A DNA stretch of 64,000 nt. Origin: Anastrepha obliqua. Lineage: Eukaryota > Arthropoda > Insecta > Diptera > Tephritidae. Location: positions 17,236,044-17,300,043 of the forward strand of contig NC_072897.1 in assembly GCF_027943255.1 (NCBI RefSeq). Direction: 5' to 3'. Under the pieces are notes generated by a model that was not told the DNA's origin, made no database searches, and saw only the letters and a list, made by a program, of their open reading frames with translations. Shown here piece by piece: positions 43,190 to 54,109 of the stretch (its first letter is position 1; every line of letters starts with the position of its first letter). The translations under genes and the position numbers were made by a program.

Positions 43190-43421
43190 TTTGGTGCGTA
43201 AATGATAACGCTGTTTTTATTTATTTAAATATATTGTACACGAATAAATTAACAATTTTCAATATACAGCAGGAGCGCTTGCGGAATTTCGTTGTTGTCA
43301 CCTTGACACGTGAAGACAGAAAAGGCAGAATATGTGGCCGACTCAAACGACCGGAAGTAAAAACGAACAGCTGACGTTCACAGTGAGAAAGAGAAAATAG
43401 CAATTATTGGGAGTTGCCACA
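43190..43421 (-). repeat. 3' LTR of the CsRn1-like element
   Basis: 232 bp, starting TGTGGCAACTCCC on the minus strand. It is nearly identical to 50668-50899. Confidence 0.93.
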
Positions 43422-43709
43422 AGACTTCCCCGCTCATTACACAATCGAGCAGGAAGTTTGATTCGACGACCCGATCTTGTAGTTTTGATTGGCTGTGTTT
43501 CGATTGCAATCGGTTTAGAATTTGCTGATCGATTGTCTGAGTCGTCGACTAAGTTCTCAACAAACGCAGGTTTGAGACGTTCAATTGATACAATTTTATG
43601 TTCCCCGTTGATGTCTAATTTAAAGTGTTTAGCTCCGTGTTCTAAAACTTTAAATGGGCCGTTGTAGGGTGCTTGTGATGGTGTTTTGTGACCGCCAATT
43701 CGAACGAAA
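43422..43709 (-). pseudogene. CsRn1-like integrase C-terminal part
   Basis: After the RTE insertion the integrase frame continues on the minus strand: GHKTPSQAPYNGPFKVLEHG and a F-K-L-D-I-N-G core of the C-terminal domain, then a basic tail that ends near the LTR. The target duplication AATTCGAACGAAA (43697-43709 and 46942-46954) marks the break. Confidence 0.82.
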
Positions 43710-43721
43710 GGAGGATGGTTC

Positions 43722-43803
43722 CATGTGTAGAAGTCCCCGCAAGTGGGGAAAGTTACTGATCGCCATTCACTTGGGAGTGGCTAGGACGATTCTTCTACAT
43801 ATG
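43722..43803 (+). other. structured RNA region in the RTE leader
   Basis: CATGTGTAGAAG (43722-43733) pairs with CTTCTACATATG (43792-43803). Inside lie two hairpins, TCCCCGCAAGTGGGGA (43734-43749) and GCCATTC-GAGTGGC (43762-43781). The minus-strand copy at about 13022-13122 keeps the outer stem with a base change that turns a G-U pair into A-U. Confidence 0.6.
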
Positions 43804-44006
43804 GTTCAAGCCGCTCACAACGTCCGGGATTAGCCCACGTATCCTCTGGTTAGCTTCCGAACACCCGTTCGGGAGTGAGCTAAAGTGAGAAGGCGAAGCA
43901 TCCCAGCATAGCTGGTTGTGCGCTGGGTTTGGGACCCGCCACTTAAAAAACCCCCCCCCCCCAATGAAAACAGCAACAAAGCCTCGGATGAGAACTTCCA
44001 ACACTG

Positions 44007-46911
44007 ATGACGACCCCTGCAAACGAAATAAGGAATACCTGGAATGTCCGGTCCCTTAATGGGGAAGGTGCCTCTGCCCGGCTGGTTGATGTCCTCGTAA
44101 GAGCAAAGGCTGACATCACTGCCATCCAAGAGATGCGATGGACGGGGCAAGGCAAGAAAACCATAGGACCTTGCGACGTCTACTACAGCTGCCATGTAAA
44201 GGAGCGCAAATTCGGTGTCGGATTTGTTGTGGGAGAGAGACTTCGTCGCCAAGTACTGTCGTTCACTCCGGTGGACGAGCGTCTCGCAATAATCCGCATC
44301 AAAGCCCGTTTTTTTAACATATCGCTAATTTGCGCCCACGCCCCGACGGAAGAGAAGGACGATGCGACCAAAGATTCCTTCTATGAGCGCTTGGAGCGTT
44401 CGTATGAGCACTGCCCCCGCCACGACATAAAAATCGTGCTTGGCGACTTCAACGCCAGGGTGGGCAAGGAAGGAATTTTTGGTCCCACAGTCGGAAAATT
44501 CAGCCTGCACAACGAAACATCCGGTAACGGACAGAGGCTGATCGACTTCGCCGGGGCCCGAAACATGGTAGTCTGCAGCACCAGATTCCAGCATAAAAAA
44601 ATCCACCAAGCTACCTGGCTGTCCCCTGATCGAAAAACACGAAACCAGATCGATCATGTTGTGATAGATGGAAGACACGCTTCTAGTGTATTAGATGTAC
44701 GTACGATCCGAGGACCCAACATTGACTCGGATCATTACCTTGTTGCAGCCAAACTGCGCACACGCCTCTGTGTAGCAAAAAACGTACATCTACCTACGCA
44801 AAGAATGTTCGACATCGAAAAGCTGCAATCACAACAGACACTCCTGCTCTTAGAGAGCACTTCCCAACAAACCGGCATGCACGAGCAATGAAGCAACATT
44901 TCTCGTTCCCTACGTACCGCCGCCGAAGAAGAAATCGGATTCCGGCGAGCCCGAAAAAACAATTGGTACGACGAGGAATGTCATGCTGCCGCAGAAAGAA
45001 AGGATGCCGCCTATAGAGCTACGCTGCGATCGGGCGCAACGCGAGCCATGTGGGATCGCTACAGAGAGCTGAAAAAGGAAGAGAGACGTATTATCCGACA
45101 GAAGAAACGAGAGGCCGAAATACGTGAGTGCGAGGAGCTTGAGATGCTGGCCAATAGGAACAACGCCCGAAAATTCTACCAGAAAGTTCGGCGGCTTACA
45201 GAAGGTTTTAAGACCGGGGCGTTGTCCTGTAAGAACAAAGACGGCGATCTGGTGACTGACGTACAGAGCAATCTTAAATTATGGAGGGAACACTTCTCGA
45301 ACCTGTTAAACAGTGACAGCTGCGCATGTCATAGAGAATGTGAAGATCCCGATACCCCAATCGTTGACGACGGAATTGTCGTTCCGTTACCCGACCATGA
45401 CTAGGTGAGAATAGCAATATCACGGCTAAAGAACAACAAAGCCGCGGGCGCCGACGGACTGCCGGCTGAGCTATTCAAACATGGCGGCGAGGATCTGGTA
45501 AGGTGCATGCATCAGCTCCTATGCAGAATATGGTCGGATGAAAGCATGCCTGCCGATTGGAATTTAAGTGTGCTCTGCCCAATCCATAAGAAGGGCGATC
45601 CTGCAATTTGTGCCAATTACCGCGGGATTAGTCTTCTAAATATCGCCTATAAGGTTCTAGCGAGCGTATTGTGTGAAAGGCTGAAGCCCACCGTCAACCA
45701 ACTGATTGGACCTTATCAGTGTGGCTTCAGACCTGGAAAGTCTACCATCGACCAATATTCACAATACGCCAAATCTTGGAAAAGACCCATGAAAGGAGAA
45801 TCGACACACACCATCTTTTCGTCGACTTCAAAGCTGCATTCGACAGTACGGAAAGGAGTTACCTGTATGCCGCTATGTCTGAATTTGGTATCCCCACAAA
45901 ACTAATACGGCTATGTAAGATGACGTTGCTCAACACCAGCAGCGCCGTCAGAATTGGGAAGGACCTCTCCGAGCCGTTTGATACCAAACGAGGTTTCAGA
46001 CAGGGTGACTCGCTGTCGTGTGACTTCTTTAACCTGATGTTGGAGAGCATCGTACGAGCCGCAGAACTTAATCGCTCAGGCACAATTTTTTATAAGAGCG
46101 TACAATTGCTGGCGTATGCCGATGATATTGACATCATCGGCCTTAACAACCGCGCTGTTAGTTCTGCCTTCTCCAAACTGGATAAAGAGGCAAAGCGAAT
46201 GAGTTTGGTGGTGAACGAGGACAAAACGAAGTACCTCCTGTCTTCAAACAAACAGTCGGCGCACTCGCGTATCGGCACCCACGTCACTGTTGACAGTTAT
46301 AATTTTGAGGTTATAAAAGACTTCGTTTATTTAGGAACCAGCATTAACACCGATAACAATGTCCGCCTTGAAATCCAACGTAGAATCTCTCTTGCCAACA
46401 AGTGCTACTTTGGACTAAGTAGGCAATTAAGCAGTAAAGTCCTCTCTCGACGAACAAAACTAACACTCTACAAGACTCTCATCATGCCCGTCCTAACGTA
46501 TGGCGCAGAAGCTTGGACGATGACAACATCCGATGAAGCGACGCTTGGAGTGTTCGAGAGAAAGATTCTGCGTAAATTTTTGGACCTTTGCACGTTGGCA
46601 ACGGCGAATATCGCAGACGATGGAACGATGAGCTGTATGAGCTTTACGACGACAAAGACATAGCGCAGCGAATAAAGATCCAGCGGCTTCGTTGGCTGGG
46701 TCATGTCGTCCGAATGGATACAAACGCTCCGGCTTTGAAAGTATTCGATGCGGTACCAGCTGGTGGTAGTAGAGGAAGAGGAAGGCCTTCTCTGCGTTGG
46801 AAAGATCAGGTGGAGAAGGACTTGGCTTCACTTGGTGTGTCCAATTGGCGCCGGTTAGCACGAGAAAGAAACGACTGGCGCGCTTTGTTAATCTCGGCCA
46901 AAATCGCGTAA
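44007..46911 (+). pseudogene. RTE endonuclease and reverse transcriptase, broken
   Basis: The endonuclease is open at 44007-44891 (TWNVRSLNGEGASARL, IQEMRWTG, GDFNARVG, NQIDHVVIDGRH, SDHYL). A stop at 44889 follows; the minus-strand copy has Trp there. A linker follows at 45048-45404 and a second stop at 45402. RT starts with LKNNKAAGADGLPAELFK and YRGISLLNIAYKVL at 45405-45760. A frameshift near 45765 leads to 45719-46663 with LFVDFKAAFDS and AYADDIDIIG (catalytic Asp pair). A second shift near 46575 leads to the C-terminal domain at 46588-46911 (RLRWLGHVVRMD, RGRPSLRWKDQ). Two stops and two shifts make it inactive. Confidence 0.92.
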
Positions 46912-46941
46912 GCGGTTATCGCGCCAATTAAGAAGAAGAAG

Positions 46942-49756
46942 AATTCGAACGAAAACAAACCTTGCTTCCGGCAGCTCTGGGTGTATGAAAACTGACGGCG
47001 AATCGTGAAAAGATGTCTCATGAGGCTTTACTTTTCTTAACGATTGTTTGAATGAAGTGATGAAGTCATTGTCGCTCGTTCTTATGATAGGGTCGTTGAA
47101 AAATTGCCCTGGCAATGTGAGTGTTTTCCCTAAAACAAGTTCGGCTGGAGATGCATTGAGATCGTCCTTGACAACTGAGCGTAACCCTAGTAAAATAAGA
47201 GGTAATTCAGTGACCCAATCGCAGTCTGTTAACTTTGCTTTTAACGCAGCTTTCAGCGAACGGTGCCATCATTCAATTATTCCATTAGCTTTTGGATTGT
47301 AAGGTGTCGTTCTGAGATGCTTCACTCCGAGCGTCGAATTTAATTCCTTGAATAGAACGGATTCGAATTGATGACCTTGGTCCGTTGTAATGCGCTTAGG
47401 TACGCCAAAGCGAGAGATCCACCCTGATAACAAAGCGTTCGCAACCGTTTCGGCAGAAATGTTCGCGATGGGAAACGCCTCAGGCCAGCGGGTTGCCCTA
47501 TCGATGCAAGTTAGTAAGTATGTAAAGCTTTTAGATTCGGGTAGTGGCCCCACAAGATCGATGTTGATGTGCTCAAAGCGATCACATCTGGTGTCGTAAT
47601 GTTCGATAGGTGATCGTGTGTGGCGATGAACTTTGGCTTTCTGACATGCAAGGCAATGACGTACAAACTGTTTGCAATCTCGTCGCATGTTGTCCCACAC
47701 AAATCGTTGTTGAACTAGCTTCGTTGTAGCTCGCACCCCTGGGTGACTTAAGCTGTGGAGTTTGTCCATAATGAGATTTCGAAATTTGTTAGGAACAAAA
47801 GGGCGGATACGGTTACCAGAAATATCGCATGTTAGTTCGGTATTGGTGCCAGGAACTGTGATTCGACTAAGTTGAATACTCGTATTGTTGTCGTTGTTGC
47901 GCAGTGAGTTGAGATATGTGTCGTTTTGTTGTGCGACAGCCATTTCTTCAAAATTTATGTCTTTTAGTTCAATAGAGTCGATTCTTGACAGCATATCCGG
48001 AACTATGTTGTTCTTTCCTGGAACGTAGCGAATGGTAGTTGTGAATTCGCTGATGTAACTTAATTGCGCTGCACGACGTGGAATAATTTTTTCGCTGAAT
48101 TTAGTGAATGCAAATGACAGTGGCTTGTGATCGCAGTAAACTTCAAAGTTGCGCCCGTCCAGTAAGTGCTCAAAATATTTTATTGAACGATAAATCGCCA
48201 GTAATTCCCTGTCGTACGTTGGATAGCGGGATTCGGTGTCACTGAGCCGTTTTGAAAAAAATCCAAGCGGTTTGCAAATATTATTTTCGACTTGATGGAC
48301 AACCCCTCCAATAGCCGTTGAACTCGCGTCCGTTGCCAGAATTAGCTTAGCGTTTGGAGCTGTGTGAACCAATAATGAAGCATTTGCTAACTGCTTTTTG
48401 TATTGTTGGAATGCCTGTATTGCATCGTCAGTCCACAATAAAGGTGTTTTATCGTTTTTTTTATTATTCTTAATTAAAACTTGTAATCGTTGTTGCGTTT
48501 CAGCGGCATTTCTAATAAAACGACGATAGAAATTAATCGTTAACATGAAACGCTTTAATTCCTTCGCGACAGTCGGTTCGTTAAAAGACAATATTCGTTC
48601 CACCTTTTCAGGTAGCGGTTTAACACCTTCAGCTGTGACTTCATGACCCAAAAATGTTATTTTGCTAGCAGCAAATATGCGTTTTTCAGCGTTAATCCTT
48701 AGTCCAAAATCACACAAGCGCTTGAACACGTTTCGAATGTGTTCGACGTGCTGTTCATAAGATTCGGATGCGATAAAAATGTCGTCTATGTACGCGAAAG
48801 CAAAGTCAACTCCCCGTAACACTTCGTCAATTAATCGTTGAAACGTTTGTGACGCATTTCGCCGTCCGAATGACATAAAAACATACTCGAATAATCCGAA
48901 TGGGGTGATGATGGCCGTTTTTGGAATATGAGACTCTTCGATTGGGACTTGGTGATAAGCTTTTCGTAAGTCGATGCGGCTAAAGATACGCTTTCCGTGC
49001 AGGATATATGCAAAATCTTGGAGGTGAGGAATAGGATATTTATCCGGCTTTGTACGTGAATTCAACTGCCGATAGTCACCGCATGGACGCCAGTCTCCAT
49101 TAGTTTTTGGTGCCATATGCAGCGGCGAAGCGTAGTTGGACTTTGAGGGTCTGCAGATACCAAGTCGGAGCAGTTCGTTGAACTCCTTTAGTTTTTCTAT
49201 TGATAATCGTCTTGCTTTTGCTGTGACCGGTGGTCCCGTAGTTTCAATGAAGTGCGTTACATTCGCCCGTTCTTTAACTCGCAACGGGGGTTTATCGTCA
49301 AGTAATTCTTTAAACTCGGATAAAAGAAACGAAAATTTGTTAGTCACATCGATGGTAGTTACCTGTGGTTTGACGTCTACAAGCAAACCATATTCGTTTA
49401 AAAAATCTGCACCGATTATTGATGTTGATGAAATTCCATGGAAATTCGCGTCTCAACCCCAGGCTTACGCTCAGCAAACGTTTACCGTATGTTTGTATCG
49501 GCGACCCGTTAGCGGCGTAGTATAGTGCATACTCTTCTGTGTTGCTTGTGTTGTAGCTGCTGCGTATGAGTTCCTTTATACGGTGGGTTGGTTTCAGTAT
49601 TGAGTGATCAGCACCTGAGTCGATTAGGAAGTTATGCTCAGATAGTATATCGTGTATAAACAGGCGCTTTGAAGACGTGCATGGTGTCGGCGCCTGAGTT
49701 GACACCGCACGAATTAGTTTTTTAACTGTAAGTTGAATGAGCACGGTGAACGACAC
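46942..49756 (-). pseudogene. CsRn1-like pol: protease, RT, RNase H, integrase
   Basis: Protease lies at 49756-49440 with F-L-I-D-S-G-A-D-H-S. A frameshift near 49430 leads to the 705-codon frame 49386-47269. RT has [23 protein letters not shown] and [10 protein letters not shown]. RNase H has [12 protein letters not shown] and DHKPLSFAF. Integrase has a zinc-binding region ([20 protein letters not shown]) and core ([19 protein letters not shown]). It stops at 47268, where the family has Trp after a G-I-I-E, and continues past it to the RTE break at 46954. One stop, one shift and one insertion are the visible damage. Confidence 0.92.
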
Positions 49757-50614
49757 TTTTTGCGCGATCTCCTAATTTTTGGTGGTACCAACACAAATCA
49801 TTGTCGTCGTTTCTTCCTTTTCCGTTTCGATTGTTACTGGAAGAACGGCCACGCTGTCGACGTGGTGTTGTTTCTCGACGTGTCGGACGGTTCTGAGTTT
49901 CGATTGCATTGAGTCGTGAGCATAATTTCTCCAATTCAATTTGTATTGCTTCCAGCGTCCTTTCCAACGGAGGAGCTTTTTCCGCGCTGGATATATATAC
50001 TCTGTCAGAGACTTCCCACATTCGGTCGGCGATTTGGGCTAAATCGTCTAATTTATCTTTTGATGCGGCCAGGACTGATCTCGTGGCTTGCGGCAATTTT
50101 TTTAGCCACAAGTTCTTGATGAAGTCGTCTCCAACATCTTTGGAAGCGAGTGACTTTATTTTATGTAGTGCCTGAGAAGGCTTCATATCACCTAGCGGCT
50201 CGTTCGAAATTAACTTCTCAAATTTAATAGTCGCAGACTCGGAGTAAATTGAAATAAGTTGCTGCTTCAATTTTTCATACTTTTCATCGCAGAATGGCTC
50301 CAGAAGCAATCCCCTTACCTGTAATGCGACCTTGCTGGATAAATTTGCAACGGTATGTAAGTATTTTGACTTATTTGAGGTTATTTTCCGTGCCTCAAAA
50401 TGAGATTCTACGATAACAAACCACAGTTCCGGGTCTTTTCATAGAACTGATTGAATTTGACTTCCGCGATCGATGTAATTTGGCTTGCAGTGGATGGGTT
50501 GATCTGCTCTGCTGATTGTTGCGCGCTGATAGCCAATGCCTCGCTTAGTTGAATTTTAAGCGCTTCAATCTCTTTTGAAAGCTCCTCATTGTTAGGCATC
50601 TTTTTTTTTGTCAT
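49722..50614 (-). pseudogene. CsRn1-like gag
   Basis: Starts at ATG 50614 (a second ATG is at 50599). The first 69 codons form a coiled-coil-like region (EELSKEIEALKIQLSEALAI). A shift near 50420 leads to the main frame 50309-49722 (195 codons) with helical Gag core (KYEKLKQQLISIYSES, LPQATRSVLAAS) and a basic linker (RRETTPRRQRGRSSSNN). It ends in L-C-W-Y-H-Q-K-L-G-D-R-A-K. The second half of this CHHC-like zinc motif (a C-x3-C-type pattern near 49750) lies in another frame after a run of five A, so a slip site or a lost base is possible. Confidence 0.85.
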
Positions 50615-50654
50615 TCACGACCAACTAACGTATTTTCGATTAAATGTTCTGATG

Positions 50655-50665
50655 CGGGGTCACCA
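50655..50665 (-). other. primer-binding site, Trp-tRNA type
   Basis: TGGTGACCCCG on the minus strand, two bases inside the 5' LTR. It is complementary to the 3' end of Trp-tRNA (CGGGGTCACCA, general knowledge). The next bases do not extend the match. Confidence 0.7.
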
Positions 50666-50667
50666 AT

Positions 50668-50899
50668 TTTGGTGCGTAAATGATAACGCTGTTTTTATTT
50701 ATTTAAATATATTGTACACGAATAAATTAACAGATTTTAATATACAGCAGGAGCGCTTGCGGAAATTCGTTGTTGTCACCTTGACACGTGAAGACAGAAA
50801 AGGCAGAATATGTGGCCGACTCAAACGACCGGAAGTAAAAACGAACAGCTGACGTTCACAGTGAGAAAGAGAAAATAGCAATTATTGGGAGTTGCCCCA
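50668..50899 (-). repeat. 5' LTR of the CsRn1-like element
   Basis: 232 bp, starting TGGGGCAACTCCC on the minus strand, with GTAT next to it at 50900-50903. Confidence 0.93.
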
Positions 50900-50903
50900 G
50901 TAT

Positions 50904-51627
50904 CAATAGAGGGTTGCACTTAGTTAGTTAGTAGAATTGGATGTTTGTTGGCAAATGTGATATAAGTTTTTCAAATTCGGCCTCCGACTCTAAGTATAGA
51001 TTATTTTCATCAACGGTGCGAGTTCAAGAATTCGATTATATTTACTTTGATAAGAAGTTTATTTATTTTTTTGCGCGTTGAGTGAGTTTAACAACTTCAA
51101 AAACCTGTCTCGATTTCTTTGTTCCTTTCGTTGGTATGTGTGAACACCGCTGACTTAAGAATGTTGTAGAATCGAAGTACATATGTACGCGGCAGCACGA
51201 AGAAGTTTCGGGAGACTGGAATAGTTTGTTATCAAATAGTAGTATTAAATACCGTTGGGTGTTATAGAGGAGTGCACGAATTTTAGAAGGAGTTAAACCT
51301 TGAGTTAGGCAGTCAGTTCCATTTTCGATTGCCGGAATGTATTTCTACTCTATTGGCGACGTATTCTGCCCATCCATTACAATAGCTTCGAATCCAACCT
51401 AAAATAGTCGCGCTATCTGTCCACTATTAATCCTATAGCTCCAGTCGTGGAATTGAAAGAACCTTAAGCTCCGGTACCTTCGTTCTCGATTGTTTCAAGG
51501 TTGCAGACGTAACGATATCTGAATAAACGACGGCAGACACTACAGCACTAGCCATATGGGTATTTTGATTCGTTCTAATTCTTTCAAAGTGTCATGATAC
51601 CGACTCCATTCTGAATGAAGCTTAACA
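50904..51627 (-). pseudogene. BEL/Pao RNase H piece (second fragment of one copy)
   Basis: The minus strand reads L-K-E-L-E-R-I-K-I-P-I-W near 51590-51555, then LKVLSIPRLEL near 51470-51440, and W-T-D-S-A-T-I-L-G-W-I-R near 51425-51390. These are landmarks of the BEL/Pao RNase H region in order. Stops interrupt it. It is cut on the right by the mariner (TA at 51629-51630) and on the left by the CsRn1-like element (GTAT). It continues at 43185 and comes from 61197. Confidence 0.72.
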
Positions 51628-51689
51628 CATGGGCTGAAAAGTCCCGGGTCTCACAAGGAAAACATGTTTTGTTTTTGTTCTAAATTAGC

Positions 51690-51972
51690 TTTATTCATCA
51701 AGAACAGCGCAATCATTCCACCGCCGCTCTAACAGTTCAGTACTACGATTTATCCTTTGCCTCAAAATAGTCCTCAGTGTCAGCGATAACCACTTCATTC
51801 GGGAGTAGTTTCTTACCGGCGACCATTTTTTTAGGTGTTACCGCATAATTTGGACGTCCACTGCATTGTACATCATCGGTGTCTCTACGGCCACGTCGAG
51901 AAGTCAGTAAACCATCGTTGTATTGTTGTTTCTGATGGAGCGGAGTCCCAATAACACTTTTCAAGCCATTAG
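51690..51972 (-). pseudogene. mariner transposase, main remaining part
   Basis: The minus strand from 51972 reads W-L-E-K-C-Y-W-D-S-A-P-S-E-T-T-I, then DTDDVQCSGRPNYAVTP, which ends the DNA-binding half. It jumps directly to LLPNEVVIADTEDYFEAKDKS and ELLERRWNDC, the protein's end. The whole catalytic domain is deleted. The part before W-L-E-K lies across the LINE pile at 60960-61010. Full length would be near 345 residues. Confidence 0.85.
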
Positions 51973-52042
51973 ATTAGATTAGATTCTATAAGACGTTTGC
52001 ACTTCGATCTCATGTTCTTTTGTGCCCTCTAGTCATCACATA

Positions 52043-52150
52043 GCGGCCGCCGTAGCCGAATGTGTTGATGCGTGACTACCATTCGGAATTCGGATAGAAC
52101 GTAGGTTCGAATATCCGTAAAACACCAAAATGAAGAAAAAGTGTTTTCTT
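52043..52150 (+). mobile_element. tRNA-derived SINE copy 3, head only
   Basis: About 105 bp match the head of the SINE family: GCGGCCGCCGTAGCCGAATG at 52043 and B-box GGTTCGAATATC at 52104-52115. The body and tail are missing. The first 20 or so bases of the body (AACACCAAAATGAAGAAAAA) are still recognisable. Confidence 0.8.
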
Positions 52151-52159
52151 TTTTTCAGT

Positions 52160-54060
52160 TGCCTTATTACTTTAAGGATAGAGCTGGGTTGGATTGAGCA
52201 TATGGGCCCTTCCTCTGGTTACAGTTGGCCAAGATGTCTCAAACTTCTTTGCGCTATAGGGGCTGAATTCCAGGAGAAGGTGCATTGGAGTCTCCTGAAA
52301 TCGGTCGCAGAAACAACCAGAGTATGTAGACCCAATCCCGATCATGTATATTAAGGGTTTCGCCTTGCTTAGCCCCATAGTTTGGTGCCAGCAAACCTCA
52401 CTTATCCCTATCTCTTCACTCGTGAGCTTCTTCTTGATGGTAAGTTCCTATGTGAAGGAAGGGTTCCGGTCCTATTAAAGGCGAGGTTGCAGCCTCTCTC
52501 GCCAATGCGTCCGCTATTTTTTCCCAGTTATGTCCCTGCGTCCTGGGACTCAAATTAGTCGGATGCAATTGTACTAGATTAAGTTTCTCAATTTACTCAA
52601 GGACGAGTAAGGATTTGATCTCACAGGACGATAGAGTGCCACCTGAGTGTCATTCAGAATGGCAGTTCGCTCATTCTTTACATTTCTGTCTAAGTTTATC
52701 TCTGCATATAGACGAATGGCATACAACTCCGCTTGGAAGATCTTGGAAAATTGCCCATCGGCACAGAGCGCGTGGTTCTGGGGTCTTCGAGCCATCTGTG
52801 TACCAGTGCAGGATACACTCCTCGAGTTTTTTTTTCAAATGTAGGTCTACTCCAGTTTAACTTATTGTTGAATTCAATTCTGAATTTTTTTTTCGAATTT
52901 GATCACCTTAGTGATATCATCTTTGGGTAGCCGGGTCAACGGGAGCTGCGGCCTTAGCAGTTCCATGTTATTAGATGACATCATTTTTCCTCTCCCGAAG
53001 CCTTCCCTGGTACTATTCAGTAGAGTACGCGTGGATGATTGTTGAATGACTACAGGGAGCGGTGTCAGCTCAAGCATCACCTCCATCGCAGCGGTAGGGC
53101 AGGTCCGCATCGCTTCCATGATGCCCACGCATGGTAAGCGCTGAAGCTTAGTTAGCGCTGTCCGCTCCGTTGAGGGAGTGACTCTCGACGCCCAAGCGAC
53201 CGCTCCATATGTCACCATTGGTTTAATTATCATGACGTACATCCATCTCAGGATTCTTGGGCTACAGCCCCAAGATTTTCCTGCTAGACGTTTGTAGATC
53301 ATGAGAGCTTTAGTTCCTTTGCACAAGGTTACGTCAACATGCCTCTTCCAGTTAAGCTTGTCGTCTGGGACAAGGCCAAGATACTTAACTTCGCTGACGA
53401 AAAGAATACCAACCCCGATCTCTGCTGATCTCCCCCATTCCCGGCAAGGCTCTTTTCCTGGTGAAAGAAATAATGGCTGCTTTGGACGGGTTTATATCTA
53501 GACCCACACCAGCTTTTTGTCAGGTTTAAAGCTCTTTGCAGTGCGTCAGAAAGAGTGTTCTCGAACCTGCCTCTCGCTATAATTACAACGTCATCTGCAT
53601 ATCCCTGACAGCGGATTCTATTGTTCTTACTAGTTTGTAACACGTTTCTCTTTTCTAGTGCGCAACATACCCCTGAGTGAGAGGCATTGCTGAAAGCTCC
53701 CTCGAAATACTGTCGCGCAATACCCGAAGTAGGTGTGGTGCCCTGCTGTAGTACTACCGGGCGGATTCCATCAGCCCCTGGGGTCTTAAATGGGTTGAAG
53801 GAACTAACGGCCCATCTTATGGATTGTGAGGTGATTTCCTTCTAAAGCTACCCTTTGCTTTCCTAATTTCCTTCCTATATGCTGTTAGAAAGGTAGCGTA
53901 TTCGTCCCAGCATCCGGTGCGTTTGGCTTTATCAAATTACCTTCGCACCGCCTTCCGAAGTGCTGAGACTTCCTTCGATCACTATGACGTCTTGGTTTGG
54001 TCTCAGGACAGTTAAATTCTTATGCTGTGGTAATGGAGTCGTTTAGACTTTCTACCTTTT
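52160..54060 (-). pseudogene. R1/LOA-like LINE relic inside the mariner
   Basis: On the minus strand: an RT start near 54050-53780 (degenerate), then at 53643-53329 the palm (R-C-Q-G-Y-A-D-D-V-V-I-I-A-R-G), then 53326-52874 the thumb and connection (GKSWGCSPRILRWMYVMIIKPMVTYGAVAW is a strong LINE signature, read at 53290-53200), RNase H remains at 52795-52574 (FQAELYAIRLYA), and a C-terminal finger near 52378-52172. Its tail probably ends in the AATCT repeat near 51970-51990. Several stops, shifts and a missing palm start. Confidence 0.8.
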
Positions 54061-54109
54061 CTTTTAGTATCATATATAATAGTTTATAGTACCTGACCGC
54101 TTACTCATG

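Larger units (their letters stand above)
43710..46941 (+). mobile_element. nearly full-length RTE-type LINE, 3.2 kb
   Basis: Flanked by the 13-bp direct repeat AATTCGAACGAAA and ending in a GAA-repeat tail. It has a structured leader (43710-44006) and one long broken ORF. Two other copies are in the window: a deleted minus-strand one at 11479-13129 and a 3' fragment at 8426-9492. The match of endonuclease and RT style (TWNVRSLN, GDFNARVG, NQIDHVVID, YADDIDIIG) fits the RTE clade. Confidence 0.93.
43190..50899 (-). mobile_element. CsRn1-clade LTR retrotransposon with RTE inside
   Basis: Two 232-bp LTRs (43190-43421 and 50668-50899) differ at about five positions by eye and enclose gag and pol on the minus strand. 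The flanking GTAT (43186-43189 and 50900-50903) is the target duplication. The primer site matches Trp-tRNA, and Gag ends in a C-x3-H pattern, both traits of the CsRn1/Kabuki clade. The RTE at 43710-46941 splits integrase. Removing RTE and this element rejoins the BEL/Pao copy. A recent insertion is likely. Confidence 0.92.

Noticed and set aside
43947..43962. Run of C as a regulatory element
   Set aside because: It is a homopolymer in the RTE leader, absent from the minus-strand copy; likely slippage.
52043..52120. tRNA gene
   Set aside because: A-box and B-box are present but the clover-leaf is poor and two full SINE copies share the head.
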